64,000 nt of DNA from assembly GCA_963693085.1 (NCBI GenBank), contig OY856413.1, forward strand, positions 747,890,556-747,954,555. Direction: 5' to 3'. A model generated the notes under the pieces. That model was not told the origin of the DNA and did no database searches. It was given only the letters and a program-made list of their open reading frames with translations. Positions within the stretch are counted from its first letter, which is position 1, and the number at the start of each line of letters is the position of its first letter. A program made the position numbers and the translations under genes. Positions 49,456 through 61,344 of the stretch are shown here, one piece after another. This DNA is from Alisma plantago-aquatica (Eukaryota > Streptophyta > Magnoliopsida > Alismatales > Alismataceae).

Positions 49456-50396
49456 TCATAATTGTCAATTACAATGCAAAACCGGGCTACTTCTGGGTCC
49501 TAAGGAACAAGGGGTTTAGCCCAGCATGATTTTCGTTGCTCAACACATGGAAAAAGAAGAAAGGAATAATGAAAACATAAAGAATATGGAAAAATCCCTA
49601 GAGAAAGACGATATGGATGATTCTTCTAACGAACACTGTGATTTTCCATCTTCCGACTGCAAATCGGGCCACTAAAAGAGCATGAACTGCCCAGAATGTT
49701 ACTTTCTCCTCTCCTTTCTCTCTTCTCCGCTCTCCTTTATTGTACAACCAAATAGGGTGTGATAATTAGGTCTGACTGAACTCCCCCTAAGTCATAGAAG
49801 TGACTTAGGGCATCATTAAGTCCCAACCACCAGATTAATGACGATCTTTAATCTAGGGTGATCCTATCGTGTCATTACTACCAACTAGGTGTCAGTGGTA
49901 TCGATGCCCTCGACTATTTGTTTTCCATTGTAACTATCAGTACTATAGAGTTGATGTCAGTGCTATCGAGATTTTCTATGAATAAACCTATTGTATTTTC
50001 GGTACGAGTCAGTACCACCGAACTGACGGTTGGTAGTATCATTTCTTCTCGAAAATGCTCTATGTTGATCTATAGGTTGTACTGATTCCTCTGTCAGTAC
50101 TACTGAGTTTCCTCGAGTTAGGCTGTTTGTTTTCTTTAGATGTCGGTACCACCGACAGTCAAGTTGGAAGTATGGAGCTGTGTTATTTCTTGTAAAATCA
50201 CCTGAAATATGACAAAAATGAACATGAGCCAAAATAGTGATAGATCATTCAGAACATTAAAAATAAAATTATTTGATGAAATTAAGTTTCACATGCTAAT
50301 GATGATAAATAATGCACATATGATATCAAAATGAACAATAAGTGCATAGAAATCCATGATGAACAACCTATGAGAATGATAATTATTAGTACATCA
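48796..50396 (-). repeat. 3' LTR of Athila element D (1.6 kb)
   Basis: The plus strand begins TGATGTGTGTAAAT and ends AGTACATCA. The length nearly equals that of the E LTR. It includes a (TA)n tract at 49392-49452 and the motif series at 49885-50160 (GTCAGTGGTATCGA, GTCAGTACCACCGA, GTCGGTACCACCGAC). The minus-strand polypurine tract AATCTTAGGGGAGTT abuts it (50397-50411). Confidence 0.82.
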
Positions 50397-51860
50397 AACT
50401 CCCCTAAGATTAAATATTTCTCTCCTCAACCAACACACCCTCGAATCTATTTGAGACAAGTCAGCAAAAGACACAAAACATGAATCTCCATTCTCATCTA
50501 CCCCCACCCAATGGTCCCAAACTGACCTTTACTGACCACTGAACAATCAACTACTCTCAAGTGACCAAAAATATCCATAAAGGATGTCCACCCTTAGATC
50601 AATGAAAAACTATCAGCAGAGCAATTAATATCATAGTCAATAAGACATTTGATTGCTCTATCATTTGCTTTCCTATCTACATTGCTTTTTCCTAACTATT
50701 AACTACTTGGAAGCCTATCTCCTTATAAGAATGAATGAGGAGATCAATCATATATATAGCCTACCAATAAGATCAATGGATTGAATGAAGTAGGTGGCTT
50801 ATGAAGAGTCACAAGTAACATCCAAATCATTTCTTCTAAAATAAAAGATGATGAACCGACTTGAATGAAGATGATGATGAATACATGAATCCTAATGCCT
50901 ACTATTATTTATGGAATGATGCATGCATTCAAAATCTCATCAAATGGATGAGAGTGAAATAAAGAATAAAATGCATCATGTGTGTGTTTCCATTTCATTA
51001 TGGAGTAAAATTTCAACCCAAGTTTAGGACATCATTTCTCCTTCTTTATTTCATAACATCAAATTTTTTTATTGGCCCACTATTTTAGCATGATAGAAAG
51101 TTATGTTTGGGCTTCACCAACATATCTCATTCATTTTTTTCTTGATTTTTCTAAGGGTATTGATATATATCCCTGCACTCTAATTTTATAAGTAACAATA
51201 TAAACACATGATGTAAAATAAATGATGCAAAAGGTATGAAATCTACATGAAATTGTCATGCAACTAGATGATATGCATAAAAGTTTTCTATTTCTTTTCC
51301 ATTTTTAACTAATGCAATAAATGAAACTAACTTTCATGTCACCTATTATGCCATGAAATGAAATCAAATGGAAATAATTTGGGTTCCTTAATCATCTCAA
51401 AATGGTGGACCAAAATGGATGGATGACATAATTAAGATAAAATGCCCTTCTTAAGCTATGATATGCCCCCCTGCTACTGACCTGTGTATAGGGTAACCTT
51501 AGGATTTCTTTCCAAAACTTCAATTTAAGGTCTCATTGATTTTTTGATTAATTTAGGCTCAAACCCCATCTTCATCCACTTTACATGGATAATTAAGATT
51601 TCCATTCATATCAATGTCCAAAAGATGACTAACCCATACACTTCCTCTAGGTAGTGTCACTCAAGAAAATTGCAACTAAGCCAATTTTCTTCTTCTTTTT
51701 TATTTTCACTGCACTAACATAGAAGAATAGACCCTATGATTACAGAGATAGAAATCATGCTTTTACTTCTCACAGTCTCACTAGTTAGACGTGGATCCTA
51801 CAAATCAGAATAATAAAGACTAAAAATAAAAACAAATAAAAAAAGGATAAAGTTGTTCCA
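50397..51860 (-). other. 3' non-coding region of Athila element D
   Basis: No gene. It is homologous, on the opposite strand, to 38860-39808 plus 47955-48490 of element E, and of nearly the same length (about 1.46 kb against 1.45 kb). That agreement is an internal check on the insertion boundaries assigned to H. Confidence 0.75.
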
Positions 51861-52108
51861 ACACCCCCTAAGCTTGAACTTGACTATGTCCTCATAGTAA
51901 AAATCCATAAATGGGGAACAATGGTACTGATGAAAATGGTGGTGGTGGTGGTTATGACATGGTCCAGTCATGGGGATAGAAAGTCCCCTAGAATGTTTGG
52001 GGCGACAATGGCATCTCTAGATGCTGTGGATAGCTACCAAAATGGCCTTGACTAAAGTAGTTGTCAAAGAATGACTACTAGTAGTTTTCCATCCGCTGTA
52101 GGCGCACA
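51861..52108 (-). pseudogene. C-terminal end of the env-like ORF, element D
   Basis: Minus-strand sequence includes the TTCAAGCTTAGGGGGTGTTGGAAC phrase (51860-51883) and the CCACCACCACCATTTTC run, as in element E near 38775-38875. Coding sense is weak and broken. It joins the segment at 55280 once element C and one TGCAT copy are removed. Confidence 0.6.
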
Positions 52109-52113
52109 TGCAT

Positions 52114-55100
52114 TGTGACGTCCAAAAATTTTCTAAAATTTAATCTAATGTGTGACATCCAAATTGGAACCTCACCTCAATGAGACTACAAATTAAACAC
52201 CCCACACTAGGTTAAGAAGAAGAAGATCAGAGGAAGTCATAAGGAAACAATAGTAGCACATGCACATTAACAATAAACAAACCACAACAACACAAGCTCA
52301 CCATTCAACATATAATTACAAAATGAATTGTTACAACATTCGATATTACATATTGAACAACAAACTTCTACATATACATGTACTACCACTAAACAACATG
52401 ATCTTAAGACAACAGGTCCACCTGTACATCAACTCACCATACAACTCTCAACTATCCTGGTTCTTCAAAAGCATATGTCCACAACCTAAACAAAAGATTA
52501 CATGTGGTACACGTCAACACAATATTCAAAAATATTGTATTGAGTATGCCTACATGTCTTTTTATATACCTCTCATTACTAAGCTTGCCAATAAGTAAAA
52601 CTAGTACTTGGTAGTAACAAAAGAAATATGACAAAAGCATACTTGAACAAAAATATGTTTATTAATAAAAGGGAAAACATATTTTAGGCACATTTTCTAT
52701 TATATATCCATGCATTGACTGCCAATGGTTTTGATACATTCTCTTGACTCTCAAGGAGATCAAGATTAAGGCCTTTGTGATCAACTACCAAAGTGTTAGA
52801 TCATATATAAAATGTGACCGACTACTAAAGACTTAAGTCACTTCCAAGCACTGTAATCCCAAATAGTTTAGTGCTTTCATATAATGGAACAAATATATTA
52901 TGTTTCATGTGTTCATAATCATAAGTATGGAAAATCAAGCAACATATCATCTAAGAACAATCATTTCAACCAATACCATATACCAAGTATTTGTACACAT
53001 ATAACATAACCATACTAAGTATTAGGCCACATAAGAGGTAGGGGCATACCTTGATCAAGATATCCTAATAACCACATTCCTAGAGTCAACTACATCTTGG
53101 CCAAACCTTGATTAAGATAAGATCATGTACTATCATCAAATTCTCATCATCTTAACCCTAATTAAGTCCATTTTAGGGTATAGCTTAGTCATTAGGATAT
53201 TTTCACTTTGATTTGCATTCTTGTCTTAGAATTATCTTACTTATGTTACTTTCCAATTATATTACAGATTAGGGTTCATCATATGAACATTAGCTTCCAT
53301 AGTATTTTTTTTGCACATATTAACTCTAGGTCATATTCATTAAGCATATTTGGGTTTATATCACATTAAGAGAAATCATCATCATATAACATGAATTATG
53401 TATGCCATCATAATATCAAAATTAAACGTGAGGTTCCATATACTAATATGAGCTTATAATGAATATTCCAACATTTGTTGAGCATATATGTATTTTTTTG
53501 ATAAAGCAAATTTAGGGTTATTAGCCCTAATTAGCTATATAAAGCAAATTACATGATTTCATACATCAACATCATAATCACTAACCTTAAATGGATTATA
53601 AACATGAATATGGATTTACTGACATTTTATCATAATTTTAGGCCATCATTTGATCTTTATTATGCATGAAATAAGAATTTCACAACTTACATGATAACAC
53701 TGAGATTAGTGCATCAAAATCCTAATATTATACTTGTATAATGTTTTGTGTAATTTTTTGAGAATTTTGATTCCTTGTTTGTAATTTTTTGATAAGCGTG
53801 CTAATTTCTAGGATTTATCAAAGATTTAGGTATTTTTGAGAGTTTGACCTCATGGTGCCAATCAAAGAATGCCACGTGGCCACTAGGTGGTGTGCCAGTT
53901 GTGTGGGTGAGCCAACCGATTCTTAGTTGGTTCAATTCTAGTTTGAGTTGACGGGCTTCGGCCGGTCTAGGGTTCCCTTCCACTCCTTGCGATCCATGCG
54001 ATCTGTGAGTCTGGACTTTGTTTTCTCTACTGTGTGGCCACCGCCGCAGACTGGTCTCCTCCGACAAGCAATCTTGCCTCTTCTACTTCTCATCACCTAC
54101 TAAATCTAAAACTAACAGATCAGAGACACCTCCTTACACTATTCTGGCTCCTCGATTTCTTGATCGTCACTATGTAGCTCGAACTCCATGAGCTCGTCGG
54201 CCATACCCATCTCCGTGGGTTAAGAAGGGGGAACGATGTTTCCTACATCATTTCTCACAGGTGAAAGGTCCAGGAATCTAGGAAGAGATCAACAACCTCC
54301 ATCTTGGAAAGAATCACTTCACACACGCCCATGAGCTCTGTCTCCAACTCCAACCACATGGTGCTCATCGTCCATGGAAATACCATGATAGGGCAAATTG
54401 ATACATGGTTTGAACTACCTCGACTTCTTTGTTTATTTTTGCTTTTGTCTCCTCCTCTAAACTCTCCTCTAACTCCATCCTTTTTCTTAAGCCACCATCT
54501 GCAAAACACAATTGAGAGATGGGGAGGAGAAGAACGTGGTACTCTTTCATTAGGTGGTTTCATATCTCAAATGAGGGGTCAAAGTGGAGAACTTATCAAG
54601 ATGAAGATAACTTCCCACTCAAAGATCACCCTCCACCCACAATCACTGAGAAGAACATTGTGAAAGGGAGGGTGTTTGTTTATGATCCTGTAACTGCAAG
54701 GAAGATGACACAATCTTGGCCGTAGGTTCCTCATGTGATCTGAGATGGAGTGTCCACCTGTCTGGATCTGTGGTTCACTTAAGTCAAGTGCCATGGTCAT
54801 TGTATTGGAAAAGCATGGCCTTGATCTGATCACACAACTTGCCCAAACTAAAGGGGCGTGTGACACTGGTCTCAAGCCACAACTTAGTTCTATAAATAAT
54901 CAATTATGCACATTATTTCACCAATTTCCAACCTGAATTTATCCTTCTAGGAACATCAAAAAATTACCAAATTTTAACCATAGATTTATCATAAGTCAAG
55001 ATTCATTGAACTCAAATTTGGTGCCAAAACTCAACTATTTATATTGTCAATTAAATACTTCAAAAGGGAAAATAATTAAGGATCTCAAACATGATGTCAA

Positions 55101-55214
55101 CACAATAAGCATCTGTGTTTTGTCAAAGCACTTGGAACTATTCACATAACTTATAGATATCGATTCACTTATGACATTAGGTATCCATATACTATAAAAG
55201 TTCACTCCATCACA
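52114..55214 (-). repeat. 3' LTR of element C (3.1 kb)
   Basis: TGTGACGTCC at the left and CCATCACA at the right give a TGTGA/TCACA inverted repeat. No gene is supported. Open frames at 52260-52640 and 53801-54936 have no recognised domain; the GC-richer patch around 53850-54200 is part of the LTR. Confidence 0.72.
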
Positions 55215-55235
55215 TCCTACACACCTTAAAAAAAT
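55215..55235 (-). other. Polypurine tract of element C
   Basis: The minus strand reads ATTTTTTTAAGGTGTGTAGGA immediately before the LTR start, preceded by GAGGATGAA. This is the common end-of-pol/PPT pattern of plant gypsy elements. Confidence 0.7.
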
Positions 55236-55279
55236 TTCATCCTCAAAATTAAGCCAAAAGTCAAGTCTATCACATGCAT

Positions 55280-55995
55280 GTTCTATTGGTTGTCAAGGAG
55301 AATTTGCTCATTCTCGAAGATGGCCTACTGATTCTGGTATAGCCATCCTTCGACATCTTAGATGCATGACAAGGTTGTAGTCTGTTGTTGTTTCTTCTAC
55401 TGTATCTCTTATAACATCCCATACATACCTACCATTGCGTATGGGTCATTATCCTGGGAAAGTGGTGGAACAGAAGAACTGGAGGCACCCTGTCTTATGG
55501 AGAACTTTTGTATGACTCGCCTCCTCATGAATGGGATTGTGGATTCTTCCTCCTCCTCTTCTGCTTCATCATCTTCCTGGTCTTGGTCCTATTCAACATT
55601 GTCCTCTTCTTCTTCATCTCCCTCCATGGTGTCATCTTTCAGCACCTCATGTGTCATACCCCTTACAAGTTGAAGATGGGGTCAGGGAGTTCTCTCTCAC
55701 GGTACTTCCACCTAAGTGTACAATAAGCGCACACCTTCCAATGGAACTCAGTGACAAGGTTGGCTATCTTGAAGTGATTGAGTTCCAACTTGGAGGATTT
55801 CTTCAAAAAAGTGGAGTCTGGAGAGATTAAGGTTAAGATGCATCACAATGGGAGTAATGAGCCCTCCGAAGTGGATCAGGGGCTTCCTCTGCACCTATCA
55901 TTTAACCACCATTATATGCTACAGAAAGAAGGTGCCAAATTCACATGTATCTGCCCTTAAGATTAACAAATCCCAATGAGCATAGAGGTGCACCT
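55280..55995 (-). pseudogene. Env-like ORF segment of Athila element D
   Basis: On the minus strand from 55995 this resembles the element E region at 38085-38600. An ELNHF-like segment followed by KVCAYC (about 55790-55720) matches the E sequence LEFNHFKQ...KVYACC. A long acidic tract (55660-55540) is followed by STIPFM (TMPFI in E), and a GMYGML segment near 55420 matches EGMYGMV. It is truncated by element B at 55996 and contains stops. The plus-strand open frames here (55362-55960) are shadows of this region. Confidence 0.75.
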
Positions 55996-58900
55996 TGTAA
56001 GGGAGTGAAATCACCCCTTTACTAAAAATGTGAAATATCAAACCTCCATTCCCAACATACTCAAAAGGTATGTTGAAAAGGGTGTAAAATTTTCAAATCT
56101 TTATTTATAAGGTATATAAAAGACCATTGGAAAGCACCAGAATAGAAATTTCTGACTATATTTGATTTCATATAAAGGTTTACAAAAATACATCAAATTC
56201 TCCCATTAGGTTTACATCAAGATATACAAATAGGATCTAGATAGTGGGAAGTCTAACTACTAAAATTTTATCTCCAAAGCAACATCTCCATCAACCAAGT
56301 CCAAGCCAAAAGCTAAGATCTTCTTGTATCATCCATCACCTTGCTCAACACCTGGATGGTTGGGAAGCACCTAGCAAAAGGGAAAGGGAAGAAAGAGTAT
56401 GTGTCACAAAACTAGTCTAGGATTTCAAGAAAAGTAAAGCTATTAAAAACAGGCTAGGGTTCATCATAAGATGAAGAATACAAGAGTATGAGGCTATATC
56501 AAAAGTAACCTGTTATTAACAATAAAATTAAAAGGGGCTTGCATGTAAGATAATTATGTCTACCTAACTAAGTAGGGTTGAGGCACCTACTGGACCTCTA
56601 ACCTTAGGTGAGGGGAGAATAAGACATTCCCAATCACCTACAATAATATGGGGAGAATAAAACATTCCCCAGGGTGAATAAATATATGCCCTCTATGGGT
56701 GGTTGTACATAAGTACCGATACTTTAAATTAAATAGAACATAAATCTACATGCTAGAAAAAGTAGTTATGGTAAGAATAATCTTGTGAATCAATAAGCAT
56801 GGCAGTGGGATTTAAAACCCAAACAATAAGAAACTATGATCTAATTTGAGGCATAAGAAATTAGGGTTTCAAGAAAAGAGTTAGGTTCAATTAAGCCTCA
56901 TTAACGAATATTAGGTTAAGGAAAAAATATCCCAAATAAGGTGTTAAATGCGCATACCTCTTCCTTAGAGTCATAGAAACCACTTTTTAGAACCTTTAAA
57001 TGAGATCAGGGTCCACTTGTCCTAATATCATTATCATATCCGTGTATTAGAACTATGTACATTCATTAAAGACTTAAAACTTCAAAGTTACCAATGTTTT
57101 CTACAAACCATTGATTTAGGTCCTGAAAACATCACCACTATCTTAGTTAGGGTTTTATAATCAAAATAACATATAATTTTAGGTATTTTAGAGATATGGA
57201 CTTTTAGATGCATTTTTGGTGATTTTTAACTAATTAATTTGTTTTCTAGAAAATCACCTTTGATAAAACTCGAAATCAAACCATAAATTATTTTTTTAGA
57301 AAGAGAATATTTTTCTAAGTTTAGAACATATTTTATTTTTATTTTTAGACGAAGGAATAAATAGGTATGATTTATTGAAATTCAACCAATTGGGAATCAC
57401 CACGTCATCGAACTAAGCAAGAGGGGACTGGGCCCACCTACTGACTTGGCCCAATAAGGGGCGGCCAAGTCACGTGGTCAAAGTCAGGTCAAACCAAGTC
57501 AAAACAAAGACAAAAGGCAGTAATTCTCTTGTGTGAAATAGAGATGAGAAGAGAAGGTAGCGGGGGGGGGGGGGGTAAAAGCAACATTTTACAAGGGAAC
57601 TCATCCCCTTCCCTTGCCCACACCATGATGGTGAGCTACAAGTAGCAACTTTTTTGGGATTTTGGGTAAATTTGAAATACATGACTTAAATCTTTGTACA
57701 CATATGTAAAAGAAAGAGAAGAGAAATTCGAATCTAATAGTTCCTTCAATTGGTCCAGAGACGAAGTGAGGAGGGAGAGAGGAGCGCCTCAAGCCCTGTG
57801 TCTTCGGTGGCTCGTCGGGGGTCAAAACAATGGTGAGTTGACAATTGGATGAAGGGTTGACTTGCAAAGGTGTCAGAGAGAGTCGGGGTAGGGGTGTTTA
57901 TAGACAAGGGGTTATAGGTTAGGGTTTTGGTACTCGAGGTGAGAGAAGAACTCCAGCCGGTTTGGGGGTTTCCTAAACTTTCATCAAATCACAAAAACCT
58001 TAGGGTAATATGGTGTTGAATCTTGTGAGGAGTCCATAGAAACAAAAACTTCGAGATTTTGTTGAGTATAGGAAGATATAAAGCAAATTGAAAATCGAGT
58101 TGTCTATTCCTGCCCTTCCCGAGCAGACCCGAGGTAGGAGACGACTATGTGACGTCAGATCCATGGACCTAAGTCCACCAAGGGACCCTAGCTATACGAT
58201 CATGCCTATAGAGAGAGGAGTCCTTATGAAATTTCATTTTCCTGTTTGAATTATAATTCAACTAAAGTGATATATACATTATTTAATGAATTTCCCATTC
58301 TTATTTTGAGGGATCAAAAAGTTTGGAAATCTAATAAAAATTGACACCCCAACTAATTTTGATGTGTAGAATCAGAATATGATTTAGTTTTGCCTTTTGG
58401 GGACTTTTAATGGGTTAAATAATTCAAAACTCATTTTCTCTTTCCTCCTACATTTATGACTTTATGATTATCAAAATATGATCAAATTTCACCCACGTGT
58501 CCCAATTAATGTCTTAGATACAATTTTGCCATTAACTAATCATGTTTATTCCATTTAATTAATTAATTTTCAAATAGGTGATTCTACACACTTTCTCTCT
58601 CCTAAATTAACATGTATATTAAAGATTATCCAAATTATTTGAAAATTCACCTAATGGCTATTTTTAATGTGTAGATCTTGAATCTAAGGTTAGTTTCCAC
58701 TTTTGGACTCATTTAATATTTTATTTAATATTTTGAGGGAAACTCATCTTTTCTTTTTAAAATAAAAGAGATATAATTATTGTTGTCCCAAAATTATGAA
58801 ACTTGGCCTACAAGCCAAACCAAACCCAAGAAAAAACGAATCTCAACTTATTTTTAACCAATTAGTATTCCTTTTATGAATTTTATCCCATTATCCAAGA

Positions 58901-59250
58901 TTACCAATATTTCTCATATTAATTAATTCCATATCACATTAACATGTTTAAAGCAACATTATTCATTCCTTTTTCTCTTCCTTTGTCCATAAGGCTAAGG
59001 AATGATCTAGAACGAATATATTTATATTAATATGTTACATAAGTGGTAAATTTGCATATTAGCCCCATATTAAAATATTTACTGAGGTATTTGTGAATAA
59101 ACCCCTTGATTGGAATAAAAGGTGAACTAATGTCCATGAAACCACCATAATATCCACAAATTAAACAGAAAGGCCTAGAAGGATAGAAATGAAAAGAAAA
59201 GATGGGAAAGAGGATCAAAAGACAAAATGTCCAGGATTCAGTATGTTATA
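55996..59250 (-). repeat. 3' LTR of element B (3.25 kb)
   Basis: The plus strand starts TGTAAGGGAGTGAAATCA. It ends AGTATGTTATA, where TTACA would be expected, so the minus-strand TG start is mutated to TA. The minus-strand polypurine tract TTTAAGGGTGGAGTGC adjoins it (59251-59266). A TATA-like CTATAAACACC lies on the minus strand at about 57893-57903. A 14-base G run is at 57562-57575. It aligns with 61345-64000 at about 90%. Confidence 0.82.
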
Positions 59251-60854
59251 GCACTCCACCCTTAAAGAGGATTTCGTCCCTGAAATCGCAAGCGAGGAGG
59301 GAGGGTGAAGATGTAACATCTCATCACCAAAATTCTATTGTTCCACAAACCATAAATCCACCAAATGAATCATCAACATATACTTCACAAGTATCTCGAC
59401 ATAGGGAAGGTTCTTGAGGATCACCTAGGGTTCCATTGTTAAGATTATTTTAATGAGATATAATATTATTAACATTTTAGACTTATTAGTATTCTGTTTA
59501 TGAGGATATTACATTATCATTATTATTCTTATAATTGTATCATGATATATTCACTTTTTTCCAAAGAATTACATTTCATATGCATTAAACCCTATATATA
59601 TTTATTATTTATTTCATTAAGAATTTTAAGCACAATTAGAGTTACTGAATTATCTCAATATATTTGATCATTAATAATATGGATTTACACTTCATTATTA
59701 ACATTATATTAATTATAACAAATTATCTTGCATATGATAGGGCATTTTATTCAATTCGTTATTAAGTCTACAATTAATCCAAATTATATCACATTGATTA
59801 CTTGTATGTATATTAAACATTGTCACATTACATTTCTTATTCACATTAATGTCATCATTATTCATTTTCTCATATTTATTCATTTCTTATTATTGATTAT
59901 GCACATTTATGTGAATCCAATTACTTTTTATCCATATTGAAGCAGTTACATGTATTTTAATGAACCAGGTTGAACATACTTTACATTAATGAATTGTTTC
60001 ACAAACCAAATCATGATTAGGTTCTTAATTAGGTGTGTACTAGGTAACAAGGTGATATGATTTCATATTTATGACTTGAGTACTATATGATTAGGTGAAT
60101 ATACATCAGTTATGTGTATGAAGGTATGTTATCTATTTATGCCACCTAATGTCACTAATGTATCATCAATGACATAAGGATGCATAGGTTAAGGTTAGAT
60201 GATTACATCTTGGGGTTTAGGATCAACTTGATCATTATATTTTATTATAGCATGCATTAATGCCAATATTAGGTTACACATTTCTTTCTCATTATATCAT
60301 TAAGGTTTATTGGTTCATGAAATTATTAACATCATGTCTATCCACAATTAGTATTAATATGTGAGTGACCCATATTATGTGCATTGGATATTCATTAGGG
60401 TTTGAACGTATAAATTATTCCTTAGATGATCATTATATGTTCATTAATATATGAACAAGCATGTTAGGGTTACCACTATTACATGTTTGGTTAAGACCAA
60501 GGATCCCAGCATACTAACCTCCTATTAATGGAGTTAGGGTTTCCATAGTCATAGCTAGATCTCGATATGGCACAAGGTTCCATCCCCCATAAGAGGATTT
60601 CATCCTTGAAATCTAACTACCAAAACACCATCAAACAAACTATACTCCACCCCTTAAAGGGTTTGACCTATCAAGCCAAACTAAACTAGGGTTAAAGCAT
60701 GAGTCTACTATACCATGTACAAGATCGATCACACTTCCACTACACACTCTGATAGCTTATTGAACCCCAAACTTCAAGGTCTAGATGCCATGGATGATCT
60801 TATCCAAACAAGTTGTACTAAGGGACATAAGGTAACTATATAGGGTATCCATCC

Positions 60855-61082
60855 TCAACAAATCATACCCCTAAAAATTAGGGTTCCCAAAGATATACAA
60901 CATAGAAGTCTAAGGTTACTATTGCCTAAAAACAAAGTATTTTGGGAAATTCGTATTAGCTCAGGCCAGACCAGTATCATATGGGCACATGAGTCCTCAT
61001 AAATCAAGCTAGTGGCGTAGAGTAAAATATTTCCAGCCCCTGAAACCCTGATCCTTTCTGAACACCTTTTCTTCAACTTCAT
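60855..61082 (-). other. Leader ORF of element B, 75 codons
   Basis: It begins MKLKKRCSERIRVSGAGNIL and shares order and spacing with the element A leader ORF at 2068-2313. See that entry for the comparison. It is the only open frame common to both elements outside the LTRs. Coding status is unproven. Confidence 0.35.
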
Positions 61083-61328
61083 GCCCTAATAGTTGCCTAA
61101 AGGCAAACCTAAACAACATCAAGTTACTATGATTACTTACATCTTTTAACTGTAAATATTTTAGGGTTTTATTAATCATGATTCTAATGTGGAACTATAG
61201 GATCCTAAATCAACCTTTCATCAACATATATCAGATCTAGGGTAAGCATGTAACTTAAAGGGAAACTATGTAAGGCAAGGATACTACTAGGGAGAGAAAA
61301 TTGAAATAGTCAGATTTCGAATACCATG

Positions 61329-61341
61329 GGATCTAATACCA
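61329..61341 (-). other. Primer binding site of element B
   Basis: Minus-strand TGGTATTAGATCC is one base different from the element A site and sits next to the LTR at 61345. Confidence 0.8.
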
Positions 61342-61344
61342 TGT

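Larger units (their letters stand above)
52114..55274 (-). mobile_element. Element C: internally deleted gypsy element, 3.2 kb
   Basis: A perfect 5 bp duplication TGCAT flanks it (52109-52113 and 55275-55279). On the minus strand it begins TGTGATAGACTTGAC and soon has GAGGATGAAATTTTTTTAAGG, a gypsy polypurine tract, followed by a full 3' LTR that starts TGTGATGGAGTGAAC (at 55214) and ends GGACGTCACA (at 52114). The first 15 bases resemble the start of the 3' LTR (11 of 15), so they look like a stump of the 5' LTR. Nearly all internal sequence has been deleted. Homology to Athila element D resumes on both sides. Confidence 0.75.
48796..55995 (-). mobile_element. Element D: 3' part of a second Athila-type element, minus strand
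   Basis: From left to right in the window: 3' LTR (48796-50396), polypurine tract, 3' non-coding region (50397-51860), and the end of the env-like ORF (51861-52108, resuming at 55280-55995). It is inserted in the 3' LTR of element E, with ATGCC (48791-48795) as the candidate target site. It is interrupted by element C and then by element B at 55996. Its 5' part lies beyond the window. Confidence 0.8.
59251..61344 (-). other. Internal region of element B, no retroelement genes
   Basis: AT-rich sequence with no gag-pol homology seen on either strand. Landmarks are the polypurine tract at 59251-59266 and several TTTCATCC/TTTCGTCC phrases. The leader block at 60930-61100 is homologous to 2190-2330 of element A. 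About 230 bases that A lacks (61096-61328) lie between this leader and the primer site. Small open frames elsewhere (59202-59417, 59728-59940) have no domains. Confidence 0.7.

Noticed and set aside
53801..54936. Cluster of open frames on both strands suggesting a gene
   Set aside because: They lie wholly inside the 3.1 kb LTR of element C, overlap each other on opposite strands, and show no domain.
57601..57867. Small minus-strand ORF (TPDEPPKTQGL...) with a close copy at 62916-63140
   Set aside because: Conservation is explained by both being in LTRs of the same element; no independent evidence of coding.
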